Source of the DNA: Acetivibrio cellulolyticus CD2
GTDB lineage: Bacteria; Bacillota; Clostridia; Acetivibrionales; Acetivibrionaceae
Assembly: GCF_000179595.2 (NCBI RefSeq)
Contig: NZ_JH556653.1
Span: 476,024 to 540,023 of the forward strand
DNA length: 64,000 nt
Direction of reading: 5' to 3'
Numbering within the stretch: the first letter of the stretch is position 1; every line of letters begins with the position of its first letter. A program made the position numbers and the translations under genes. The notes beneath the pieces are model-generated. The model did no database searches. It was not told the origin of the DNA and saw only the letters and a list, made by a program, of their open reading frames with translations. Below are positions 16,669 to 24,271 of this stretch, in pieces.

Positions 16669-16752
16669 TTGTGTAAACATAGTGATTATGGTAATGGCGG
16701 CTATAAAGTTCGCGGCAGAAGGCGGTTTTGAAGAAAAATAGCTTTCCATAAT
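16664..16752 (+). repeat. RIT terminal inverted repeat, left copy, with coding patch
   Basis: This 89-bp repeat matches the right copy with six mismatches. Read on the plus strand it encodes G-V followed by a 23-residue peptide (CVNIVIMVMAAIKF, then AAEGGFEEK) and TAG. All six mismatches fall in third codon positions and are synonymous. The first 34 bp and the last 27 bp are identical, consistent with recombinase binding constraints in addition to protein-level constraint. Confidence 0.93.
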
Positions 16753-16803
16753 GTATAGATAATACCAATAGTGGGCAGTATCCTTTTGAAAGGAAGTGGT
16801 ATA

Positions 16804-18012
16804 TTGCCTACTATTGAAATTACCGATTTAATCGCCGAAGCGACTAAAACCCTTTATGACCTGGAATATTCGCCCAGAGTCATAGAATACACGGTCGCCA
16901 CTTGGAAGCAATTTGAAAATTACTGCCTTCATATGCAAATTTCATATTACAGTTCTGCCATGAGCGAAGCGTTCTGTAATGATTTAAATTCACCTAATCC
17001 GCTTTTTAAACATAAAACTATTCTGCGGAAAATTTCATGCATGAAGAAATTTGATGCTTTTGCAAAAACCCGAGGATTTAAAAAAGGTATTGTAAAACAA
17101 AAAGAACCCTTGCCTGAAAATTTTACTGCCTTTCTCACTGCCCAAGATGAAATGTTTATAAAAAAAGCATATTCAGAAAGCACACGTGAGACAGCATATA
17201 AATTCTGCAATAGATTCATGGCTTTTTTGCTGAGTATGGGCTTAGACAAACTGTCTGGGGTTACTTGGGAACTGGTATCCAAGTACCTACTCACCCTAAA
17301 CGGGCATGCTAAAAGTACTGTTCGCGGGGAACTAAGCCGTCTCAGGCAAACACTGAAGTACATGTATCTTTTACAATATAATTCCAAAGACTTCTCAAAA
17401 GAGGTTCCTTCGTACAATTTAGGGCAAGCAAACAGCATGTCAAAAATATGGGAATCCAAAGAGCTTGATCAGGTGCTCCAAACAATTGACAAGTCCAGCA
17501 CTAAAGGCAAAAGAGATACAGCGTTTATTCTAATCGCCTCTGAATTGGGTGTTAGAAGCGCCGATATCCGAAACTTAAAACTAACAGACATTAATTGGGA
17601 AAGCTGCTCCATATCTTTTGTGCAGAGCAAAACTGGAAAACCCAATGTATTGCCATTAAGCGAGAAACTCGGTACAGCTATTATTGATTATCTTAGGGTA
17701 CGCCCTGAAACAGATTCACCTTATATTTTTGTCAGCTTAATTCCTCCATATGGACAGATGGCTAAATTCAACTCATCCTTTCACAATTATGTCCATCGGG
17801 CAGGGATTGAAGTTAAACGTGAGGCTCATTATGGACTCCATTCGCTTAGGGCGACCGTTGCAACTAAACTTTTAGCTGCCGATGTTTCTCCAGATGTTAT
17901 CGTCCCTTTCTTAGGACATTCGGGGAATCAAACGCTCCATGCCTACATTCGCATGGACATTGAAAACCTGCGCGAATGTGCACTTTCTTTTGAGGATGGT
18001 GCACTGATATGA
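16804..18012 (+). CDS. ritA: RIT element tyrosine recombinase A
   Basis: The N-terminal part is a helical SAM-like core-binding domain. The catalytic domain has the first Arg in ELGVRSADIRNL (about residue 254), Lys in SKTGK, HSLR (about 345), His in FLGHSGNQTLH and the nucleophile Tyr in HAYIRM (about 380). I prefer the TTG at 16804, 7-8 nt behind AAAGGAAG, although a GTG at 16771 is also in frame. The stop overlaps ritB by 4 nt. The three recombinases are thought to act together in excising and integrating the element. Confidence 0.9.
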   Translation: MPTIEITDLIAEATKTLYDLEYSPRVIEYTVATWKQFENYCLHMQISYYSSAMSEAFCNDLNSPNPLFKHKTILRKISCMKKFDAFAKTRGFKKGIVKQKEPLPENFTAFLTAQDEMFIKKAYSESTRETAYKFCNRFMAFLLSMGLDKLSGVTWELVSKYLLTLNGHAKSTVRGELSRLRQTLKYMYLLQYNSKDFSKEVPSYNLGQANSMSKIWESKELDQVLQTIDKSSTKGKRDTAFILIASELGVRSADIRNLKLTDINWESCSISFVQSKTGKPNVLPLSEKLGTAIIDYLRVRPETDSPYIFVSLIPPYGQMAKFNSSFHNYVHRAGIEVKREAHYGLHSLRATVATKLLAADVSPDVIVPFLGHSGNQTLHAYIRMDIENLRECALSFEDGALI

Positions 18013-18989
18013 ACAAAATTTACAATTATCAGAGCAAACTGGCAAAACCAATACAAGAATATATTTCCACCAAGCGTGCACTCGGTCACAAATACGATAA
18101 GGAGAGTAAAACATTTTATGAATTTGATATGTTTCTACAAAAGCACTCTCTCCAAGATGCTGAACTCCCAAAAAGTATTGTCGAGGACTGGATAACGAAG
18201 CGACCAAACGAAAAACGTAAAAACCAGCGATACAGACTCAACTTCACCAAAAGGTTTATACTTTATCTCAATAAAAACGGATTTACTGCTTATTTTCCGA
18301 ACTTAACAATCACTGCCCGTGATGATAGCGATTTTACCCCATATATCTTTAGCAATGATGAAATATGTAAATTGTTTTCATATTTCAACAATATGAAGCC
18401 CAGTCGACAATATCCTAATGGTCATCTTGTGATTCCACTGCTCTTCAGAACACTGGCTTGCTGTGGACTTCGGGTTTCTGAAGCAACTAATCTTAAGCTA
18501 AAAGATGTTGATTTTACAAAAGGTGTTCTGTTAATCCGTGAAGCCAAAAATGACAAAAAGAGGTATGTGCCGCTGTCTCCAAAATTGACAAATGACTTTT
18601 TGGACTTTTACGAAACAATCCACAAATGCAGTGAACAAGAAGACTACTTCTTTCCCAATGCAAGGAAAAGTGTATATGCCTCAAATCATTTTTACAATAG
18701 ATTCCGAGAAGCCTTATGGCACTGCGGAATCGAACACAAGGGGCGTGGTTTCGGTCCCAGAGTCCATGATTTACGCCATACATTTGCGGTTCGCTGTATG
18801 CAGAAGTTTGATAAAAACAAAAAGGATATTGTACTGTCACTACCCTACCTTTCAGCATATTTAGGGCATTACGATATATCCAAGACACAGAAGTATCTGC
18901 ATCTAATTGCAGAGCACTACCCGGAAATCATACAAAAGCAGTGCGAATATCTCGGTGACACAATCCCGGTTTGGGAGGTGGGTGTATGA
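18009..18989 (+). CDS. ritB: RIT element tyrosine recombinase B, 326 aa
   Basis: This is a complete tyrosine recombinase: the N-terminal core-binding domain opens with LAKPIQEYISTKRALGHKYD, and the catalytic set is Arg in CGLRVSEATNL, HDLRHTFAVRC, the LGHYDIS segment and Tyr in KTQKYLHL. It is translationally coupled to its neighbours by ATGA overlaps on both sides. The opening with RALGHKYD is the pattern I associate with the middle recombinase of RIT elements. Confidence 0.92.
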   Translation: MNKIYNYQSKLAKPIQEYISTKRALGHKYDKESKTFYEFDMFLQKHSLQDAELPKSIVEDWITKRPNEKRKNQRYRLNFTKRFILYLNKNGFTAYFPNLTITARDDSDFTPYIFSNDEICKLFSYFNNMKPSRQYPNGHLVIPLLFRTLACCGLRVSEATNLKLKDVDFTKGVLLIREAKNDKKRYVPLSPKLTNDFLDFYETIHKCSEQEDYFFPNARKSVYASNHFYNRFREALWHCGIEHKGRGFGPRVHDLRHTFAVRCMQKFDKNKKDIVLSLPYLSAYLGHYDISKTQKYLHLIAEHYPEIIQKQCEYLGDTIPVWEVGV

Positions 18990-20008
18990 AGTCTAAGGAT
19001 TTTGCTGCATATTTAACAGAGTTTTTAAGCCAGTATCTGCCAGAACTAAAGAATGTCAGCAGCAATACCATTTCCTCCTATTGCGATACATTCCGATTGT
19101 TCCTTGAATACTGCAGAGACACTGAGGGAATGAAAATCCACAAAATGTCACTCTGTGATATTAAGCCAGAGCTTGTTGCCAGCTTTCTTGAATGGCTTGA
19201 AAACGAGAGGAAAAACAGCATCTCCACTCGTAATCAGAGATTGGCAGCAATACATTCTTTTGTTAGATTTGTCCAGACCCAAGACCCTAAGTTGCTTCTT
19301 AACTTTCAGAAGATACTGGATATCCCTATTAAAAAGAAGGCAAGTAAACCGCCACGGCATTTGACGAAGGAGGAAGTTGCTGTTATCCTTCGTCAACCCG
19401 ATATTTTAACTCTCCATGGCAGGCGAGATGCTACAATACTGTGCGTTCTTTATGACACAGCAGCAAGAGCACAGGAATTATGCGATCTACGTGTCGCTGA
19501 TGTTCGATTGGAACATCCTGCAAACGTTAGGATTACAGGCAAAGGGCGAAAAACCAGAGTGGTTCCTTTACTCCCGGCAACCATGCAGAATTTGAAAAAT
19601 TATTTATCCGAAAATCGTCTGCTTGACCCCGAGAAAAATCATTGCCCCTTGTTCCCTAACCGTGAGGGAAACCACCTTACCCGTGCTGGATTAAGATATA
19701 TCCTGACAAAATATGTTCAGCAGACAGAGGAAAATGGTGATGTGATATCTAAAAGGATATCTCCCCATGTTTTTCGTCATACCAAAGCCATGCATGTTTA
19801 TGAATCAGGCAACAACCTAATCTATGTCCGTGATTTCTTAGGTCATGCCGATATCAGTACGACTGGGGTATATGCAAGAACAAGCCTTAACATGAAACGC
19901 CAAGCACTTGAAAAGGTATCGGATTCACCTGTGCCGGATCTCCCATCGTGGGTGCAGAACAATGATATGCTTTCATGGCTGAAAAACTTTGGTTCGCAGA
20001 AAAATTGA
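18986..20008 (+). CDS. ritC: RIT element tyrosine recombinase C, 340 aa
   Basis: It begins at ATG 18986 inside the ritB stop (ATGA), with GGGAGGTGGG just upstream; the TTG at 18971 overlaps that site. The protein begins MKSKDFAAYLTEFLSQYLPE. Catalytic residues are visible as Arg in TAARAQELCDL, Lys in ITGKGRKTRVVPL, HVFRHTKAMH, LGHADISTTGVYAR with the Tyr. The gene ends only 4 nt before the right inverted repeat. Confidence 0.92.
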   Translation: MKSKDFAAYLTEFLSQYLPELKNVSSNTISSYCDTFRLFLEYCRDTEGMKIHKMSLCDIKPELVASFLEWLENERKNSISTRNQRLAAIHSFVRFVQTQDPKLLLNFQKILDIPIKKKASKPPRHLTKEEVAVILRQPDILTLHGRRDATILCVLYDTAARAQELCDLRVADVRLEHPANVRITGKGRKTRVVPLLPATMQNLKNYLSENRLLDPEKNHCPLFPNREGNHLTRAGLRYILTKYVQQTEENGDVISKRISPHVFRHTKAMHVYESGNNLIYVRDFLGHADISTTGVYARTSLNMKRQALEKVSDSPVPDLPSWVQNNDMLSWLKNFGSQKN

Positions 20009-20012
20009 TTTT

Positions 20013-20101
20013 ATTATGGAAAGCTATTTTTCTTCAAACCCGCCCTCTGCCGCAAATTTTATTGCTGCCATTACCATAATCACTATGTTTACACAAACAC
20101 C
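20013..20101 (-). repeat. RIT terminal inverted repeat, right copy, serving as methyltransferase C-terminus
   Basis: Reverse-complement of the left repeat with six mismatches. Here the repeat is fused in frame to the methyltransferase after ATG-TGG-GGC-AAC, supplying the codons from G-V to the stop TAG at 20024-20026. Confidence 0.93.
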
Positions 20102-21922
20102 GTTGCCCCACATTTTATATTCAGCAGCATCCGAGTAAGGATTCCTAAGCCATTTAATGATCTGGCTTCTGCTTTTGGGCTTTGTACTTGTTCCCATAAT
20201 TATACGGTGTTCTTCAAAGACCTTGCTCCACCAGTTTATTTCATCTTCTGTTGGATTTTTAGTTTCCAATCTTGAACACCAATCGGCAGGAAAGCCTTGG
20301 AGCAATGCACACTCAGTGGGTGTTAATCTTCTTACTGTATATTCAGTTCCTACAACTCCGTTATGGCAGCCGGGATTTGTGCCGTTAACAAGGGTGTTAG
20401 CTTTTCCGTCCTGACGAAAGCACTGGCTTTCCGCTTTCATTTGAGGATAAAAGCTGGCCGGCTCGGTTACAATCTGTGCATCCTTGTAATCCCTTGCCAT
20501 CAGCGGTGCAACAACTTCCTCATTGACTTCTGCATAACAGCCAGTAGTCATGGCAAATGCCACGGCATGCCGGTCTATTGTATTTAAGGTGAAGCTTATA
20601 TCCTCATTGATTCCATCACCCCGCGGGCCATTTTTATCTTCTCTGCCGATCATGTTCCCCTGCAGTGCAACCACTGCTATCCCTCCCTGGTTGCATGCCG
20701 GATTTCCACCCGTACCGTCAAGTGTCCTGCTGGTGTCCGCTTCATAGATACCGCTGTTCGGATTATCAGAAAGCATCGAATTGCTCTTGTCGGAGCAGAT
20801 GCCGTAAGCTTTGACAATAAGTTCATTCGCCCTTTGCTCCCCTACATCAAAGGTATTTATTGTGTTTGCCTTTTTAGCATGATCCCATTTTTGTGCTTCT
20901 TCCTTATTATGAGGTCTTGTTCCTTTGCAGAATGGAATATTAACACACTGCTCATTGTGAATGGGAGGAGCAATTTTATCATTTTCCTTGCATTCATTCA
21001 TGACAAGGGGAACATTCCCGCCTCCAGTTCCCATCCGTCCGGTCAGGGTTTGGATGGTTCCGCTGTCATCAATGCCTACTCTGCTATCAGAAGGATGATT
21101 TTCAATTGCAACAGCAAGCTGATTGTCACCCATTTGCGCCCGAAGGCTGCAGGTGGAATTATCCCAATAGTGTCCTCCTAATCTTGAGGCGGCTCCAGGT
21201 TCAAAGCTGACTGGCATTCCAATGCAATCCTCAGCATTTCGGGAAGCTGTTTCCCACGGGCAGACGCCCTTCGGAGAATACCCTGACAGGCCTTCGAACT
21301 CAAATAATATTTTTCCGGCACATCCTTCTGCAAAATCTGCGACAAGGTAGATTCTACGGCGTCTCTGGGCGACTCCCCAAAATTGGGCGTCAACAGTTCG
21401 CCATGCAATGGAAAAATCATCTCCCAAGACCTCTCCTGCGCACAGCCATTTATTTTTGTCAGGCAAAGGAACATGAGCGGCTTCATCCTTGATTTTTGCG
21501 ATTTCGTCAAGGACTGCCCTAAAATCCTCTCCCTTTCCGCTTGAGAACGCGCCCGGCACGTTTTCCCACACGATGAATCTTGGATACATTCCATTGGTTT
21601 TACACCTCATTTCCTTGATGATTCTGATGGCTTCATGGAAAAGCACCGACTGCTTTCCGTCAAGCCCGGCTCTTTTCCCAGCTACCGACATATCGGTACA
21701 GGGTGAGCCGAAGGTTATAATGTCCACTGGCTCTATCTCCGCACCGTTTATTTTTCGTATATCACCATAGTGTTTGACAAACGGAAGTCTCTTTGTTGTC
21801 ACCCTTATAGGAAATGGCTCAATTTCACTTGCCCATATGGGGACGATACCGTTTAGCAGTGCCCCTAGAGGAAAGCCTCCGCTTCCATCAAACAAACTAC
21901 CCAGTGTCAGCTTATCACTCAT
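20024..21922 (-). CDS. Phage C5-cytosine DNA methyltransferase with RIT-derived C-terminus, 632 aa
   Basis: The start MSDKLTLGSLFDGSGGFPLG contains motif I; motif IV PC with the catalytic Cys is near residue 75 (FGSPCTDMSV), motif VI ENV near 120 and motif VIII QRRRR near 186. A long target-recognition region follows, then TPTECALLQGFPADWCSRL (motif IX) and MWGNGV (motif X, about 604-609). After GNGV the protein does not continue with the usual ALPCVYF but with a 23-residue helix encoded in the RIT terminal repeat. That helix could replace motif X structurally. The enzyme probably protects phage DNA from host restriction. Confidence 0.93.
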   Translation of the reverse strand: MSDKLTLGSLFDGSGGFPLGALLNGIVPIWASEIEPFPIRVTTKRLPFVKHYGDIRKINGAEIEPVDIITFGSPCTDMSVAGKRAGLDGKQSVLFHEAIRIIKEMRCKTNGMYPRFIVWENVPGAFSSGKGEDFRAVLDEIAKIKDEAAHVPLPDKNKWLCAGEVLGDDFSIAWRTVDAQFWGVAQRRRRIYLVADFAEGCAGKILFEFEGLSGYSPKGVCPWETASRNAEDCIGMPVSFEPGAASRLGGHYWDNSTCSLRAQMGDNQLAVAIENHPSDSRVGIDDSGTIQTLTGRMGTGGGNVPLVMNECKENDKIAPPIHNEQCVNIPFCKGTRPHNKEEAQKWDHAKKANTINTFDVGEQRANELIVKAYGICSDKSNSMLSDNPNSGIYEADTSRTLDGTGGNPACNQGGIAVVALQGNMIGREDKNGPRGDGINEDISFTLNTIDRHAVAFAMTTGCYAEVNEEVVAPLMARDYKDAQIVTEPASFYPQMKAESQCFRQDGKANTLVNGTNPGCHNGVVGTEYTVRRLTPTECALLQGFPADWCSRLETKNPTEDEINWWSKVFEEHRIIMGTSTKPKSRSQIIKWLRNPYSDAAEYKMWGNGVCVNIVIMVMAAIKFAAEGGFEEK

Positions 21923-21937
21923 ATCCTCACCACCCAC

Positions 21938-23197
21938 TTACTGTTTAATTGTCTGTTTTTCTTTTTCAACTTCATCCCATGAAAGCTTACTTCCATTCCT
22001 TAGTAGGAAAACATCATCGGTTCTCTCAGCTTGGTTGATAAATCTTTTTACAATTACATCGCAGTATTTCTCATCAAGCTCCATGGTGTTGCAGATACGC
22101 CCCAACTGCTCACTGGCAATCAGAGTTGAACCGCTACCTCCAAAGGGGTCCAGCACGATACAGTTTGAAAGGCTGCTGTTTTTTATAGGGTAAGCTACCA
22201 AGTTAACAGGCTTCATTGTCGGATGCTCCACATTCTTTGACGGTCTGTCAAAGTTCCAGATAGTGGTCTGCTTCCTGTCTGAATACCACTTATGGCTACC
22301 TGTCGGCTTCCAACCATACAACACAGGCTCATGCTGCCACTGGTAGTCGCTCCTACCGAGTACCATGGACTGCTTAACCCATATACATACATTGGCAAGG
22401 TGGAATCCAGCATCCTTGAAAGCCTTCCTGAAGTTCAAACCTTCGGTGTCCGCATGGAACACATAAATGCCTCCGCCGTTATCCAATACTTCAAATACAT
22501 TTTTAAAAGCCGAAAGCAGAAATTCATAGAATTTTCCGTCCTCCAGCCTGTCGTTCTTTATTTTCAGAGCATCCTTGGTAGCCCCGGTGTAGTCTACATT
22601 GTACGGAGGATCGGTAACACAGGTATTAGCCTTTTTACCGTCCATCAGTGTAAGCACATCCTGTAAAATGGTGCTGTCTCCGCACATCAGCCTGTGCTTC
22701 CCGAGAAGCCAAATGTCTCCATTTCTTGTAACAGGGTTTGATATTTCCTCCGCAGCCTTATCCGCGTCAAAATCGTCCTCCTTGACTTCTTTGTCACCGC
22801 CTTTTCCGAACAGCTCGTCAATATCGGCGGCATCAAAGCCGGTAAGTGAAACATCAAACATTTCTTTGTCCAGAGAATCAATCAATTCTTTCAAAAGGGG
22901 TATGTCCCATTCGCCGGAAATCTTGTTGAGGGCAATGTTTAGCGCCTTCTCCTTTGTCTTGTCAAGCTCCACCACCACACAGTCAATTTCCTTGTATCCC
23001 AAGTCCTTGAGAACCTTCCAGCGCTGGTGGCCCCCTACAATTGTAAGGTCGCTGTTGACGATCACAGGGTCCAAATATCCGAACTCCTTTATACTGCGCT
23101 TTATCTGTTCATACTCCCTGTCTCCCGGTTTAAGGTCTTTTCTCGGATTGTATTCTGCAGGCTTTATTTTCAATGTTTCAATTTTCCGTATTTCCAT
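21938..23197 (-). CDS. ParB-like domain plus DNA methyltransferase (DPPY), 419 aa
   Basis: The N-terminus is a ParB/Srx nuclease-like domain (LKIKPAEYNPRKDL, then IVGGHQRWKVLKDLGYKEID) of about 110 residues. The C-terminal half is an N6-adenine/N4-cytosine methyltransferase with motif IV VTDPPYNVDY (about 200) and motif I LDPFGGSGSTLIA (about 360), beta-class order. ATG 23197 is chosen over a GTG four codons earlier that overlaps the GAAGGAAG site. It is one of two paralogous enzymes in the block and lies 15 nt upstream of the C5 enzyme gene. Confidence 0.93.
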   Translation of the reverse strand: MEIRKIETLKIKPAEYNPRKDLKPGDREYEQIKRSIKEFGYLDPVIVNSDLTIVGGHQRWKVLKDLGYKEIDCVVVELDKTKEKALNIALNKISGEWDIPLLKELIDSLDKEMFDVSLTGFDAADIDELFGKGGDKEVKEDDFDADKAAEEISNPVTRNGDIWLLGKHRLMCGDSTILQDVLTLMDGKKANTCVTDPPYNVDYTGATKDALKIKNDRLEDGKFYEFLLSAFKNVFEVLDNGGGIYVFHADTEGLNFRKAFKDAGFHLANVCIWVKQSMVLGRSDYQWQHEPVLYGWKPTGSHKWYSDRKQTTIWNFDRPSKNVEHPTMKPVNLVAYPIKNSSLSNCIVLDPFGGSGSTLIASEQLGRICNTMELDEKYCDVIVKRFINQAERTDDVFLLRNGSKLSWDEVEKEKQTIKQ

Positions 23198-23220
23198 ATC
23201 ACAAGTCACTTCCTTCGAAT

Positions 23221-24096
23221 TTAAATATATAGCTCTATCAAATCTCTGTAGGCTTTTTCATTTTCTGGCCGTTTCAAAAAATCCTCAAAGCTGATTGCCT
23301 GAAACCAGCTGTGGTTATTCGCCCATCTTGCGATGGGAATATACACCCTTTCCCGTTTGTACCGCATGACATAGGCATTTTGCTTAAGCTCCCTCAATAC
23401 CCTGAGCCGGTGCAAATCCTCTTGTATGGTTGTGTTATAGCCTACAAGGACATAAAAGGTGCTTCTTTTGATACCGTTTCCTATAAGAGTGGCTGTCTTT
23501 TCTCTGATTACCGGCTCAAGTCCTGGATAATCAAATGCAAAATGATACTCTTCATGTTTGATTGAGGCAAGCTCTCTCGTCATTTCCTTTGTTATGAGCC
23601 GAATATCCAGACCCTGGTTGTAGTCAACCTTGAGATTTTCCTTGCGTATCTGCCCGCATATTTTGTAAAACTGCTCGGGCAGTGCGGTGAGGTTGTTGTC
23701 TAAAATAATGATTTTCTTTGACACACCGTCCCAAAAATCGTAGATATCTCCCACCGCCCGAATTGCACCTTCCTTTTTCGGCACCACACAAAAACCACAA
23801 TTCCGTATACAGCCCCGTGTGGTAAAACCAATATTCAGCTTTGGTTTCATCTCCTCAACCTCAGGAGGCAGCCTGCTTGTAATATCAAATCCCGTGCCGC
23901 CGCATACGGCATCCGTGGGAACTTGGGTTTTGTCGGTAAAGCTGAAAATGCTGCTGCAGTAAATTTTGTCATAACAGTCCCTGCTTTCCGGCATATAGTC
24001 CTCCACGCTGTCTCCGCTGCATTGATGGAACAGCCTCAGCTTTTCTATTGCAATATTGATGTACTGCGGCTCCATATTAATCAAGCCCACCCTCAA
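23221..24096 (-). CDS. Phage radical SAM protein, 291 aa
   Basis: The radical SAM cluster motif is CIRNCGFC (CxxxCxxC), preceded by LNIGFTTRG, with downstream strands such as KIIILDNNLTA. The N-terminal ~100 residues (VGLINMEPQYINIAIEKLR) resemble the B12-binding-like domain of MiaB/B12-type radical SAM proteins, but I see no DxHxxG motif. I choose TTG 24096 behind GGGAGGTGG; the open frame upstream lacks a site and contains a hairpin. Its place between two DNA methyltransferases suggests a part in DNA modification, but no substrate can be read from the sequence. Confidence 0.85.
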   Translation of the reverse strand: MRVGLINMEPQYINIAIEKLRLFHQCSGDSVEDYMPESRDCYDKIYCSSIFSFTDKTQVPTDAVCGGTGFDITSRLPPEVEEMKPKLNIGFTTRGCIRNCGFCVVPKKEGAIRAVGDIYDFWDGVSKKIIILDNNLTALPEQFYKICGQIRKENLKVDYNQGLDIRLITKEMTRELASIKHEEYHFAFDYPGLEPVIREKTATLIGNGIKRSTFYVLVGYNTTIQEDLHRLRVLRELKQNAYVMRYKRERVYIPIARWANNHSWFQAISFEDFLKRPENEKAYRDLIELYI

Positions 24097-24117
24097 AGCA
24101 TCCACCTCCCCCGGCGC

Positions 24118-24152
24118 AAAATAAAAAGAACCCACCAAATAAAAGTGAGTCC
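24118..24152 (-). terminator. Terminator-like hairpin upstream of the radical SAM gene
   Basis: On the minus strand GGACTCAC-ttttattt-GTGGGTTC (two G-T pairs) is followed by TTTTTATTTT. It lies between the upstream methyltransferase gene and the radical SAM start, so read-through or attenuation would set the level of the latter. Confidence 0.6.
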
Positions 24153-24271
24153 CCTTCATATGTCCGCAGGTCTTTTTGAGGACACAGTGGGAAAAGGAGT
24201 AAACCAGCACCCGCCCGGAGCGGTTGGCGGTGTGTTTGCACTGTGTCCCCAAAGAGACCTGCGGCGGTCTC

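Larger units (their letters stand above)
16637..20104 (+). mobile_element. RIT (recombinase-in-trio) element inserted in a C5-methyltransferase gene
   Basis: Three overlapping tyrosine recombinase genes on the plus strand are enclosed by 89-bp terminal inverted repeats (16664-16752 and 20013-20101). The 8-bp sequence ACACCGTT occurs in direct orientation at both junctions (16637-16644 and 20097-20104), inside codons for N-G-V of motif X of the methyltransferase. The element carries no other cargo gene. Three contiguous recombinases with inverted ends is the definition of the RIT family; Tn554-like elements have a different third gene. Transcription is opposite to the surrounding phage operon. 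Confidence 0.88.

Noticed and set aside
16558-16749. A 63-codon minus-strand frame that looks like a small gene
   Set aside because: It is a composite of the left RIT repeat read backwards, the junction and the displaced methyltransferase tail; it has no ribosome-binding site.
16804-20008. Taking one of the three recombinases as the prophage integrase
   Set aside because: All three are coupled, enclosed in inverted repeats and inserted in a phage gene, so they belong to a separate mobile element. The prophage integrase must lie outside the window or be missing.
16637-20104. Tn554-type transposon
   Set aside because: Tn554 has two tyrosine recombinases plus a non-recombinase TnpC and no long terminal inverted repeats; here all three proteins have full catalytic sets and the ends are inverted repeats.
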